Positions 7,140 through 13,868 of a stretch of DNA of 37,936 bases are shown in pieces. The position numbers were made by a program, and so were the translations under genes. Under the pieces are notes generated by a model. It did no database searches. It was not told the origin of the DNA and saw only the letters and a program-made list of their open reading frames with translations. Origin of the DNA: a virus; the IMG/VR virus record IMGVR_UViG_3300028610_001008, positions 1 through 37,936 of that record. One strand, 5' to 3'. Numbering within the stretch: position 1 is the stretch's first letter; each line of letters starts with the position of its first letter.

Positions 7140-7423
7140 CAGTTATTATGTTTAAAGAAATAATCTGCGTCGTCTTTAAAGTCCTTACGTATTTTTTTCA
7201 ATTCTTTATCAGATTCTTCTGTTTTGATGTTACCTAAAAGGATTATCTGATCTAAGATCAATTCACTTTTACGAAACCATTTCTCTGATCTTTCAAGAGC
7301 TTTACGTTTATTTTTTGATATAGTGACCTTCATAGCTTTCTCGATCATATCAGGATCAAGAGTTCTTTTAAGAATAAAGCCTATAATCTCAAGAGCTTTA
7401 TCAATGAAGATCGGTGCCGGCAT
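7139..7423 (-). CDS. Hypothetical helical protein in the lysis-region cluster
   Basis: 94 aa. Mostly charged helices (IEKAMKVTISKNKRKALERSEKWFRKSELILDQI), no transmembrane segment and no enzyme motif. It starts in a TAATG overlap with the holin-like gene and ends in a TGATG overlap with the next, so it is coupled to both. Neighbours suggest a lysis or virion-exit accessory; I do not recognise it. Confidence 0.68.
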   Translation of the reverse strand: MPAPIFIDKALEIIGFILKRTLDPDMIEKAMKVTISKNKRKALERSEKWFRKSELILDQIILLGNIKTEESDKELKKIRKDFKDDADYFFKHNN

Positions 7424-7620
7424 TAGACATCCTTATTAGCTGCTTTTCCAACGTTTGCACCAAAGAAATTAACTACTCTTAAAATTCCTTGTACAATCTT
7501 ATCGTCTGTTTGATTAGGGGTCATAGTTGCTATTAAAGCGAAAGAACCAACAAAAGAAGTTACTATCGGGAGCCATTTAATTAAAAAATCACTAAACGCT
7601 TGAAAAATTGTATCTTCCAT
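7423..7620 (-). CDS. Holin-like small membrane protein
   Basis: 65 aa from ATG 7620, chosen over an upstream in-frame start because AGGAGG lies just before it. One hydrophobic segment (LPIVTSFVGSFALIATMTP, about residues 15-35) is followed by DDKIVQGILRVVNFFGANVGKA. Small phage proteins with this one-helix plus VGKA tail are usually placed in lysis cassettes and called putative holins. No lysozyme-like gene is found nearby, so the assignment rests on topology and place. Confidence 0.62.
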   Translation of the reverse strand: MEDTIFQAFSDFLIKWLPIVTSFVGSFALIATMTPNQTDDKIVQGILRVVNFFGANVGKAANKDV

Positions 7621-7633
7621 ATTATTATTCCTC

Positions 7634-7939
7634 CTATTGTTTAAAAAAAGTGAATACAGTAAAGGCAACACCTAAACTGCAAATCACGTTAAAAAAAGCT
7701 GTGATAAAAATATTAGTTATCTTTGATGTTCGATCTTTTTGAGTGTCAATGTATTCAACCATTAAAGCTATTTGAGTTTTCATAGGTCCTAAAATATCAG
7801 ATATAGCCGTCACTTTAGAGTCTGTTTCTTTCTGAACGACTCTATGGTTATCGACCCTGCTAGTTAAAACTTTCAATTCAGCTAACATCGCCAAGCTTGA
7901 AGCCCTTCGTTCCGGGAGAAACGTATCTGTCTTTTCCAT
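7634..7939 (-). CDS. Coiled-coil protein with a C-terminal membrane anchor (XhlA-like topology)
   Basis: 101 aa from ATG 7939, which follows the stop of the upstream gene by 16 nt with AAGG upstream; a longer reading from 8041 would run over that gene. Residues 15-75 are a charged helix (LAMLAELKVLTSRVDNHRVVQKETDSK), then a membrane segment FITAFFNVICSLGVAFTVFTFF to the end. Hemolysin XhlA and similar phage lysis accessories have this layout. Function inferred from topology only. Confidence 0.65.
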   Translation of the reverse strand: MEKTDTFLPERRASSLAMLAELKVLTSRVDNHRVVQKETDSKVTAISDILGPMKTQIALMVEYIDTQKDRTSKITNIFITAFFNVICSLGVAFTVFTFFKQ

Positions 7940-7955
7940 AACCTTCACCTTAAGA

Positions 7956-8135
7956 TTAATCCTTTTTTTCTGTCTTCTTCCCATTACTTCTCTTTCGAAA
8001 GAATTTAAACCAAGTAATAAGGGCACCAGATAAGGCCACAACGGACCCTATAACTATTGGTAGAATGTCCCACCATCCCTTATGTTTTACGGCATCAATT
8101 ATAGCAATAGTCTGTTCTACTGGTATAGCGCCCAT
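7956..8135 (-). CDS. Small membrane protein, holin candidate
   Basis: 59 aa. A single hydrophobic segment (ILPIVIGSVVALSGALITWF, about residues 24-43) is followed by a strongly basic tail (FRKRSNGKKTEKKD). An N-terminal helix, one membrane span and a basic cytoplasmic tail fit a holin or pinholin. The start ATG has AAAGGA about 5 nt upstream. The downstream gene begins 16 nt after the stop. Confidence 0.66.
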   Translation of the reverse strand: MGAIPVEQTIAIIDAVKHKGWWDILPIVIGSVVALSGALITWFKFFRKRSNGKKTEKKD

Positions 8136-8144
8136 ATCATTCCT

Positions 8145-8210
8145 TTAATAACGTCCACCCTTTTTTACTTTAGGTTTAGGTTTTCTCATAGGTTTCTTTT
8201 TACCTGCCAT
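8145..8210 (-). CDS. Tiny lysine-rich basic protein (21 aa)
   Basis: 21 aa, MAGKKKPMRKPKPKVKKGGR plus Tyr; about half of the residues are Lys or Arg. It is short, but the ATG is preceded by AAGGAGG at ideal distance and the stop lies just before the next gene, so I regard it as real. It is the third of three consecutive tiny basic genes in the late operon. Charge and lateness suggest nucleic-acid binding or DNA condensation in the head; that is inference. Confidence 0.62.
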   Translation of the reverse strand: MAGKKKPMRKPKPKVKKGGRY

Positions 8211-8225
8211 TTTGGGCCTCCTTGG

Positions 8226-8330
8226 TTATCCTTTTTTCCTAGATGATTTAGAACGTGCTCTTGAACTGCTTCTTGCTCTTGACTTACCTTTTGATCTAGA
8301 GCTACTTCTTGATTTTGATCTTTTAACCAT
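8226..8330 (-). CDS. Tiny Ser/Arg-rich protamine-like protein (34 aa)
   Basis: 34 aa made almost only of Ser, Arg and Lys, with RSSSR, KSRAR and SRARSKSS runs, ending SRKKG. The composition recalls protamines and SR domains. AAAGGG lies 7 nt before the ATG. It sits between two other tiny basic genes. Such a protein could neutralise DNA charge or bind RNA; no family assignment is possible. Confidence 0.6.
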   Translation of the reverse strand: MVKRSKSRSSSRSKGKSRARSSSRARSKSSRKKG

Positions 8331-8344
8331 TCTTTACCCTTTGT

Positions 8345-8467
8345 TTATCCTGGACGGTTAGATCCTGGACGCTTGCTACCTGCACGGTTAGTACCTATGC
8401 GCTTACTCCCTGCACGCTTAGAACCTATACGCTTACTTGATGGAATTCTAATTCTTTTCCGAACCAT
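8345..8467 (-). CDS. Tiny basic protein with pentapeptide tandem repeats (40 aa)
   Basis: 40 aa. After MVRKRIRIPS come six consecutive units of the form [S/T][K/N]R[I/A/P]G (SKRIG, SKRAG, SKRIG, TNRAG, SKRPG, SNRPG). AAAGGG lies upstream of the ATG. The start overlaps the end of the membrane gene 8448-8693 by 20 nt. The regular spacing of Arg and Gly suggests an extended polycation wrapping nucleic acid. The DNA shows six 15-bp repeats (8349-8438). Confidence 0.62.
   Translation of the reverse strand: MVRKRIRIPSSKRIGSKRAGSKRIGTNRAGSKRPGSNRPG
8349..8438 (-). repeat. Six tandem 15-bp coding repeats
   Basis: On the plus strand each unit begins CCT and has the form CCTGNACGSTTASNN (two units read CCTATRCGCTTACT). 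The repeats encode the pentapeptides of the 40-aa basic protein. Substitutions between units mostly keep Arg and Gly, as expected under selection for charge. Confidence 0.85.
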
Positions 8468-8693
8468 TCTCGACCCTTTCTTCTAATCTAGTTAATGCTT
8501 TTTCAGCTGCATAAATATATTCTCTATTCTCTTTAACATCTGACCTAACAACCCACATAAACAAAAATTCTCCTAATACTGTAGCCAATAATACGCCAGA
8601 AAAAAATATAGAAACAAACTGCATTATAAGCATAAACTTCCTACTTATAACGTATTCACTCTTTCTTATTTCATCCAAAGAATCTTCTCCCAT
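8448..8693 (-). CDS. Small membrane protein with a charged C-terminal helix
   Basis: 81 aa. Residues about 20-48 are hydrophobic (FMLIMQFVSIFFSGVLLATVLGEFLFMWVV), long enough for one long or two short spans, followed by KENREYIYAAEKALTRLEERVENGSEKN, a likely coiled coil. The start overlaps the upstream 42-aa gene by 28 nt. Probably part of the cluster of small lysis or envelope proteins; no homologue recognised. Confidence 0.65.
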   Translation of the reverse strand: MGEDSLDEIRKSEYVISRKFMLIMQFVSIFFSGVLLATVLGEFLFMWVVRSDVKENREYIYAAEKALTRLEERVENGSEKN

Positions 8694-8794
8694 AAGCTTT
8701 GTACCAACGTACTCACTAGAAACCCTAATAAAAACACTGAAAGATAGATCAATAAAGCAAGAACATTATTAAATACTTTACTCAGCCACCCCAT
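8666..8794 (-). CDS. Tiny hydrophobic membrane peptide (42 aa)
   Basis: 42 aa starting MGWLSKVFNNVLALLIYL and ending LWEKILWMK. Residues 10-33 form one strong membrane helix. The ATG lies inside the last codons of the exported gene 8778-9065 with GGTGAGG upstream, and the end overlaps the next gene by 28 nt. The layout is that of a holin or small toxin-like membrane peptide. The ribosome site and the lack of other coding explanation for 8694-8777 support it. Confidence 0.55.
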   Translation of the reverse strand: MGWLSKVFNNVLALLIYLSVFLLGFLVSTLVQSLWEKILWMK

Positions 8795-9065
8795 TAGCCT
8801 CACCAAAAGCGATAGCTCGATCAATCTCTGCTATTGCCGCATCATAATTAGTTACAGACTCGGACTTACGGGTTACTAAAAGAGCTCGATCTTCTCTAAG
8901 CTGAACCATTGTTTTACTGTTTATATGAGAAACAACGGCAGTAGCTTTCACTTGATCAGCCCCTTCTTTCTCATAAGTCACCGTATCCGCATGACCCCTG
9001 GCTTGAACCTGGCCAATTAAACCCATAAGAAATAACATTACTATTGCTGATTCTCGAATACGCAT
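8778..9065 (-). CDS. Small exported helical protein with Sec signal peptide
   Basis: 95 aa. The N-terminus MRIRESAIVMLFLMGLIGQV is followed by QA, a typical signal peptidase I site (VQA before RG). The mature part of about 70 residues is helical and charged, with no enzyme motif. GGAGAAAG lies before the ATG. It is the last of four consecutive late genes with signal peptides. It would act in the periplasm, perhaps in lysis or as a partner of the exported fibre-like proteins. Confidence 0.72.
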   Translation of the reverse strand: MRIRESAIVMLFLMGLIGQVQARGHADTVTYEKEGADQVKATAVVSHINSKTMVQLREDRALLVTRKSESVTNYDAAIAEIDRAIAFGEANGVAE

Positions 9066-9078
9066 AATTCTTTCTCCT

Positions 9079-10395
9079 TTATTTTACCCTAGTTACAATA
9101 GCACTAGCATGAGTCACTAGAATATCCTCAGCACTAGTTGTATTCCTAATCATTACTTCGATAGTATCATTCATTGTAACATTCCCAAGAGTTTGACCGG
9201 ATAAGAAAGCGGGCTCGTCTTTAAATTTTACAAAGAGTCTTCTAATTGTCTCAGGGACAACTACTCCATTAAGAGCTAAAGAAACCTCGATTAATTGACC
9301 AGTCACACCAGTTATTTCGAATGTTATGACACCCTCAAATTCATATGTAGTATCTATAAAATCACTGGTTAAAGTACTATTAGAAAAAGACCAATTAGAT
9401 AATTGACCAGCAGAAAAGTTTTCAACTTTTTCCCATACATCTACTGTAATAATATCTGTAAGTATCGTATTATCTTGTTGATTCATACTGGCAAAAACGC
9501 GGGGACTATCGGGGATATTTAGGTTTGCTTCGAATCTTATATCAGCAACTTGTTCAATAAGACTTCCAGCTTTAAAAAAACTTCCATCTCCTAAAAAAAG
9601 ATTACCTGTAAATAACATACCTCCAACTAGATTAATCCCCGAATCAATATTCAAACCATTATTTCCACTTGATATATCAAAAATTCCATTATTTACTTGG
9701 ACTATAGCTTGGAACCCTGCCGCTGTTACTGTACTAAAAAGTGGATTAGGTATAGCTAGTAAAGCCCCGGTAGTAGAGATATCTAAAGCAGTATTACCCG
9801 TACCTGTCCCTCCCGTAAATATCAGATTATCTGTTTTTATAACGGGACAATCGACTATTGAAATACCTCCCTCATAATCCGTAACAAAAATGAAATCGAG
9901 AAAAACCGCTCCGGTACAAGTATCAATATCCATTACGGTATTATCGAAAGCCTCAATTGTTATCCGGTTAGTATTAAAAGCTTCGAAATTATCTATATCA
10001 AGAAAAGTCTGCCCTGAGTCAGTACCACTAATAATTATATCTTGTATAGATAATTCATCGAATCCACTTCCCCGTATAAAGGCACCCGTACCAGAATACG
10101 TTAAATCACTATTAAGACTATTTGTGGAAGAGATAATAATTTCACTACTAGAGTCAATAATAAGGGGATTTGATAGGATAATATTCTCACTAAAAATGTA
10201 ATTCGTTTGATCTACTAAGTGGTGCCCTTCGTCAACCCCGGTCCCGGTAATAGGAGGTAAATTATTCTCTGTATAGACTTCAACTATCTTAGTCGTTTGT
10301 ATTCTAAGTCCCATAGTCTGACTATGACTAATAGCTAATAATCCTAGAAAACATCCAGCTAACAAAACAATACAAGTTGACGTAAATTTTTTCAT
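9079..10395 (-). CDS. Exported beta-helix, spike-like protein with Sec signal peptide
   Basis: 438 aa. Residues 1-26 (MKKFTSTCIVLLAGCFLGLL...SHS) form a signal peptide; LAGC resembles a lipobox, but the hydrophobic run continues past the Cys. Residues about 50-290 are repetitive short strands rich in Ile, Asp and Ser (IIISGTDSGQTFLDIDNFEAFN), suggesting a right-handed beta-helix like tailspikes. The last 110 residues (FEGVITFEITGVTGQLIEV...NTTSAEDILVTHASAIV) look like a jelly-roll adhesion domain common at phage fibre tips. A receptor-binding or decoy role is likely; the signal peptide is unexpected for a virion protein. Confidence 0.75.
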   Translation of the reverse strand: MKKFTSTCIVLLAGCFLGLLAISHSQTMGLRIQTTKIVEVYTENNLPPITGTGVDEGHHLVDQTNYIFSENIILSNPLIIDSSSEIIISSTNSLNSDLTYSGTGAFIRGSGFDELSIQDIIISGTDSGQTFLDIDNFEAFNTNRITIEAFDNTVMDIDTCTGAVFLDFIFVTDYEGGISIVDCPVIKTDNLIFTGGTGTGNTALDISTTGALLAIPNPLFSTVTAAGFQAIVQVNNGIFDISSGNNGLNIDSGINLVGGMLFTGNLFLGDGSFFKAGSLIEQVADIRFEANLNIPDSPRVFASMNQQDNTILTDIITVDVWEKVENFSAGQLSNWSFSNSTLTSDFIDTTYEFEGVITFEITGVTGQLIEVSLALNGVVVPETIRRLFVKFKDEPAFLSGQTLGNVTMNDTIEVMIRNTTSAEDILVTHASAIVTRVK

Positions 10396-10411
10396 TATCT
10401 GATATTATTCC

Positions 10412-11995
10412 TTAGATTGCCGTTCGAGAAGTTTCTCTCCAAGTAGTACCGTCAAAAACAAGCATTAAAGTATCGTCTAATGTAGCTGAGAAATTAGCGG
10501 CACCCGACAAAAGTATACTTGCCCCCGTTCCGGCGGTGTTATGAGATACTGTGACTGAAGCGTCAAATTGTAGAATAACAATTGATCCGGCGGTCCAATT
10601 AGTTGAGGCGATTGTATCAATAGTGGTAGTCCCTGTAATATCGAAATAATTCCCACCGCCACTTAAAGTGATATCCGTACCACTCGCAACGTCGGCACCT
10701 TTTGACTGGTTTACTCGACCATTCATATTAATTTGAATGGTTGTGGCCTCAGTCATGCGTATCGCTTCAACACCACCAGCAATAAGAGATAATTGATCTC
10801 CGGCAGCTTGACCTATACCCGTATCAGTATCAGATTCATCGGGTTGAATAGTTGGGTTTGTAGCAGAGGCCGATGAATTTTCTAATCTCCAAGAACCCGC
10901 GGTAGCGGACCCTATACCACTTGTCGCGATATTATAAATATCCGATCCACCAAGAGCCCATCTAAAAGAATCATCTGCATTCTCATAAATCCCGCTATCT
11001 CCATCCCCCCATGCTAGTGAAGGGGTTGCGGCGGCACCGATTACTCCGGCTGGAGCGATAATCAACTGATCTGTAGTAGATACCCCTGTCTCAGATAGAC
11101 GGAGCATTTCTAGTCCACCAGAAACTAAAGATATTTGATCTGTCCCTGACTTAGAAATACCCGTATCTGCATCACCTGCAAAAGTGTATGTAGGAACAGT
11201 CAAAGAAGCAGCAACATTTCTAATCTGACCTCTATCACTAACAACACCACCAAAAACAGTATTGTCCATTCCCCATCTTATAGCCCCGGATATGGTAACT
11301 CGTAAGTTATCATCAGTTTGTTCGAAAATCCCACTATCACCATCACCCCAAGCTAATGATGGTGTGGCCGTATCTCCGATTATTCCAGCAGGTCCTATGA
11401 TCAACTGATCTGTGGTGGCTACCCCCGTTTCAACTAAACGAAGCATTTCTAGTCCACCGGCGATTAGTGAAATCTGATCTGCGGCATTTGTCCCAATTCC
11501 AGTGTCACTATCACTTTTATCAGGTGAAAAACTTGGAACTATATTTGATGAATTAGTATTAAATATCGCTCCGGCACCTGTTGCCACTCCTTGAAAAGCA
11601 GTTGAAGTCCAAGTCCAACGATTAATTCCACCTTGAGTTATTCTTAAAGTATCATCGACACTCTCATAAAACCCTGTATCTCCATCCCCAAAAGATAGGG
11701 TTGGTGTTACTGCGTCATCTTCTAAAGGCAGATGTAATTTTGATGTAGGCGCAGCTATACCTATCCCTAAAAAATCACTTGCATTATCCCAAAAGAAGTT
11801 TGGAGCGTCTGCAAGATGGCCACCGGCACCATCACTGAATTGGACTGATCCGGTAACGCCAGCTGTAGGCGCACTTCCCCCTCCGCCACCACTACTACAA
11901 GTACTACCAAATGCGCATGCACCAAACTCCTGTGCATAAGGTGTGGATACTGTGGATAACAATAATGCTAATGCTATGTATAGAATCTTTTTCAT
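10412..11995 (-). CDS. Exported fibre-like protein with 113-residue repeats
   Basis: 527 aa from ATG 11995, chosen because AGGAGG precedes it. Residues 1-22 (MKKILYIALALLLSTVSTPYA) are a signal peptide. A Gly-rich linker follows, then alternating modules of two kinds: ATPSLAWGDGDSGIYENADD and DTDTGIG..DQISLIAGG(L/V)EMLRL, with a period of 113 residues (339 bp between 11101 and 11440). Such bead repeats are common in phage tail fibres. The C-terminal 95 residues (KGADVASGTDITLSGGGNYFDITG...) match the C-terminal region of the tail fibre at 12540-13859. Function: probable adhesin. Confidence 0.78.
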   Translation of the reverse strand: MKKILYIALALLLSTVSTPYAQEFGACAFGSTCSSGGGGGSAPTAGVTGSVQFSDGAGGHLADAPNFFWDNASDFLGIGIAAPTSKLHLPLEDDAVTPTLSFGDGDTGFYESVDDTLRITQGGINRWTWTSTAFQGVATGAGAIFNTNSSNIVPSFSPDKSDSDTGIGTNAADQISLIAGGLEMLRLVETGVATTDQLIIGPAGIIGDTATPSLAWGDGDSGIFEQTDDNLRVTISGAIRWGMDNTVFGGVVSDRGQIRNVAASLTVPTYTFAGDADTGISKSGTDQISLVSGGLEMLRLSETGVSTTDQLIIAPAGVIGAAATPSLAWGDGDSGIYENADDSFRWALGGSDIYNIATSGIGSATAGSWRLENSSASATNPTIQPDESDTDTGIGQAAGDQLSLIAGGVEAIRMTEATTIQINMNGRVNQSKGADVASGTDITLSGGGNYFDITGTTTIDTIASTNWTAGSIVILQFDASVTVSHNTAGTGASILLSGAANFSATLDDTLMLVFDGTTWRETSRTAI

Positions 11996-11996
11996 T

Positions 11997-12455
11997 TTAT
12001 TTTTCCTCCTGGAAGATAAGTACTGCCGTGACTTCACTATTAGCGTCCGGATCAAACACTATCCTTGTATAAATCGCTAACCTAGGTGTATAAACAATCC
12101 ATCTTGAAACGTTCTGTAAAGCTGTCACAATATTACCTTCTTGAGTAATAACGCCGCCCATATCAGAATCGTATGCTCTATACCAAGTAATCTGATCATC
12201 GGAATATTCGGCATAAATATCAATGTCACCCGCACCGCCCGCAATATCCTCAGTGACAATAAGAGTAGCGAAACCTACATTATGTTTTATGTAGATAGAC
12301 TTGCTCTGAACTGGGACACCTGAAGTCATAGCGTAATCTTCAATTTCTGTATTAGTAGTGTCCCTTAACTGCACCAAGGTACCTTTAGGGGGTGACGCTT
12401 GAGCGGTTGCTACTAACAAGAAAACGATAGCTAAAGATTGAATGATTTTTAACAT
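11997..12455 (-). CDS. Exported beta-sandwich protein with Sec signal peptide
   Basis: 152 aa. MLKIIQSLAIVFLLVATAQA is a classical signal peptide with an AQA cleavage site. The mature 130 residues are beta-rich (FATLIVTEDIAGGAGDIDIYAEYSDDQITWYRAYDS) and look like a small beta-sandwich found in phage adhesion or structural modules. First gene of the exported four-gene set; a promoter candidate lies 44 nt upstream, and AAAAGGAGA precedes the ATG. Its stop touches the start of the next gene. Confidence 0.72.
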   Translation of the reverse strand: MLKIIQSLAIVFLLVATAQASPPKGTLVQLRDTTNTEIEDYAMTSGVPVQSKSIYIKHNVGFATLIVTEDIAGGAGDIDIYAEYSDDQITWYRAYDSDMGGVITQEGNIVTALQNVSRWIVYTPRLAIYTRIVFDPDANSEVTAVLIFQEEK

Positions 12456-12498
12456 TGTAGTCTCTCCTTTTTTAGATTAAATAAGAATACTAATATAT

Positions 12499-12526
12499 AT
12501 AATACATCATATTCTAAACGTTTCAA
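12499..12526 (-). promoter_or_regulatory. Candidate promoter for the exported-protein module
   Basis: On the minus strand TTGAAA (12526-12521), a 16-bp spacer and TATTAT (12504-12499). It lies in the short AT-rich gap between the tail fibre stop and the first signal-peptide gene, giving a leader of about 37 nt with a good ribosome site. It lacks the extended -35 motif of the other promoters. Confidence 0.5.
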
Positions 12527-12539
12527 TATGTTTAAATAT

Positions 12540-13859
12540 TTACTGATCTCCTATTGCTTGAACGCAAATAGTATCAGCATCCCTTAAGACTCCAGCGTCA
12601 TCAAACACTAATATTCCTACTGATCCTACAGCCACTGTACCATTCTTAATAGACGCGATCCTAAATCCGGGAGCGGCTTCTGATGTGACAGTAGCGGTAA
12701 TACAATAATTCGTATTAGCGAAATCCGTATCCCAATTTATGGTATAATCACCTACACCATTATCGAAAATCGAAGTGACATTAAAGCTATCTCTGGTAGC
12801 TATTGTCCCTGTCCCATTAAAGTTTATCCATCCCTTCATAATAGCGTCATTACTGATTATTATTGCGGGACTTCTACTCTTTTCAATCCAATTAACGCCA
12901 TCATCTGAAATCAATACTAAAACAGATTCATTAGCAGTAACGAAATTCCCTTGAAGTTTAAGGTTCCCGCCATCAGTTACAGTCAAAACATCATTGAATC
13001 TTAACTTTACTTCTGTCCCAGTCGTCTTTGCTGTTATAGACGTAATCCCAGTCGTCCCTGTAATAGAGAAGAAGTTACCATCATCCCCTAAAGTCATTGA
13101 CGCGGTAGAGGCTACGTCAGCCCCTTTTTTCCATTTAAATATCCCACCAGCTTGTAAATCCGTTTCTTCTTGGAATTTAGCTATAAAAGTCTGTAAATCA
13201 AAACCATCACCAGCGGCGTTTACATCTAAAATCTTTTGTGCATCAGCTAAAACAACTTCTGGGATCTTAGCGCCTAATTGATATAATGAACCAATAGAGT
13301 TTGCTTGTACAATTTTAAGACCATCTGATCCTGTGATAGGGGGAAGATCAGCAGATCCTTGCGCTCCTTGAACGATATTCGTAACAGCGGTCCCCGCACT
13401 ATTCCAACCTAATAAAGCGTCTGCAAGAGGAGCTAATAAATCAGATGAGATGCCTACAGAAGTGATAGGAATTTTTAATGACCGACCTATTTGTTCATCA
13501 AACTGCTGCTCAACCATAGCTCTACGATCAAAATCCGTTTCAATCGTATCGGCAGGAATCTCGCGCGTATCTTTATAATCACTGTCTTGTAGGGGATCGA
13601 CAACTCTCTCTAAAATGAGTTTTTCTCCTGTCGCGGGAATATCAGGGGCGTTAGTGATTGTAGCCGTCCCTCCCGCGGGATCGCCAATGGTATATGCTAA
13701 TGTATAACTACTAGGAGAAATAATCGTAATTACACCCAAAGCGTCTTCGTTCTGCACTGTCATATCCGCATCAGCTAATAAGGGATAATCAAAAGTAAAG
13801 ACTGTGTTTACACCGTCTCCGGCCGTAATAGTTTTATTTTTATTTGCTGGTACTGTCAT
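12540..13859 (-). CDS. Tail fibre protein with T7 gp17-like N-terminus
   Basis: 439 aa. Residues 1-140 (GDGVNTVFTFDYPLLADADMTVQ ... ERVVDPLQDSDYKDTREIPADTIETDFDRRAMVEQQFDEQ) follow the layout of the N-terminal virion-anchoring domain of T7-like tail fibres. Residues about 240-340 (KKGADVASTASMTLGDDGNFFSITGTTGI...WIEKSRS) match the C-terminus of the exported fibre at 10412. The last 90 residues form a beta-rich tip. There is no signal peptide here, in contrast with the genes downstream. Located directly after the internal virion proteins, as in T7-like phages. Confidence 0.8.
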   Translation of the reverse strand: MTVPANKNKTITAGDGVNTVFTFDYPLLADADMTVQNEDALGVITIISPSSYTLAYTIGDPAGGTATITNAPDIPATGEKLILERVVDPLQDSDYKDTREIPADTIETDFDRRAMVEQQFDEQIGRSLKIPITSVGISSDLLAPLADALLGWNSAGTAVTNIVQGAQGSADLPPITGSDGLKIVQANSIGSLYQLGAKIPEVVLADAQKILDVNAAGDGFDLQTFIAKFQEETDLQAGGIFKWKKGADVASTASMTLGDDGNFFSITGTTGITSITAKTTGTEVKLRFNDVLTVTDGGNLKLQGNFVTANESVLVLISDDGVNWIEKSRSPAIIISNDAIMKGWINFNGTGTIATRDSFNVTSIFDNGVGDYTINWDTDFANTNYCITATVTSEAAPGFRIASIKNGTVAVGSVGILVFDDAGVLRDADTICVQAIGDQ

Positions 13860-13868
13860 TGGATTCTC

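Noticed and set aside
9079-10395. Lipoprotein assignment from LAGC
   Set aside because: The hydrophobic segment continues after the Cys and a signal peptidase I site follows (SHS before Q). Ordinary Sec signal preferred.
10412-13859. Diversity-generating retroelement target in the fibre genes
   Set aside because: No reverse transcriptase and no adenine-biased template repeat seen.
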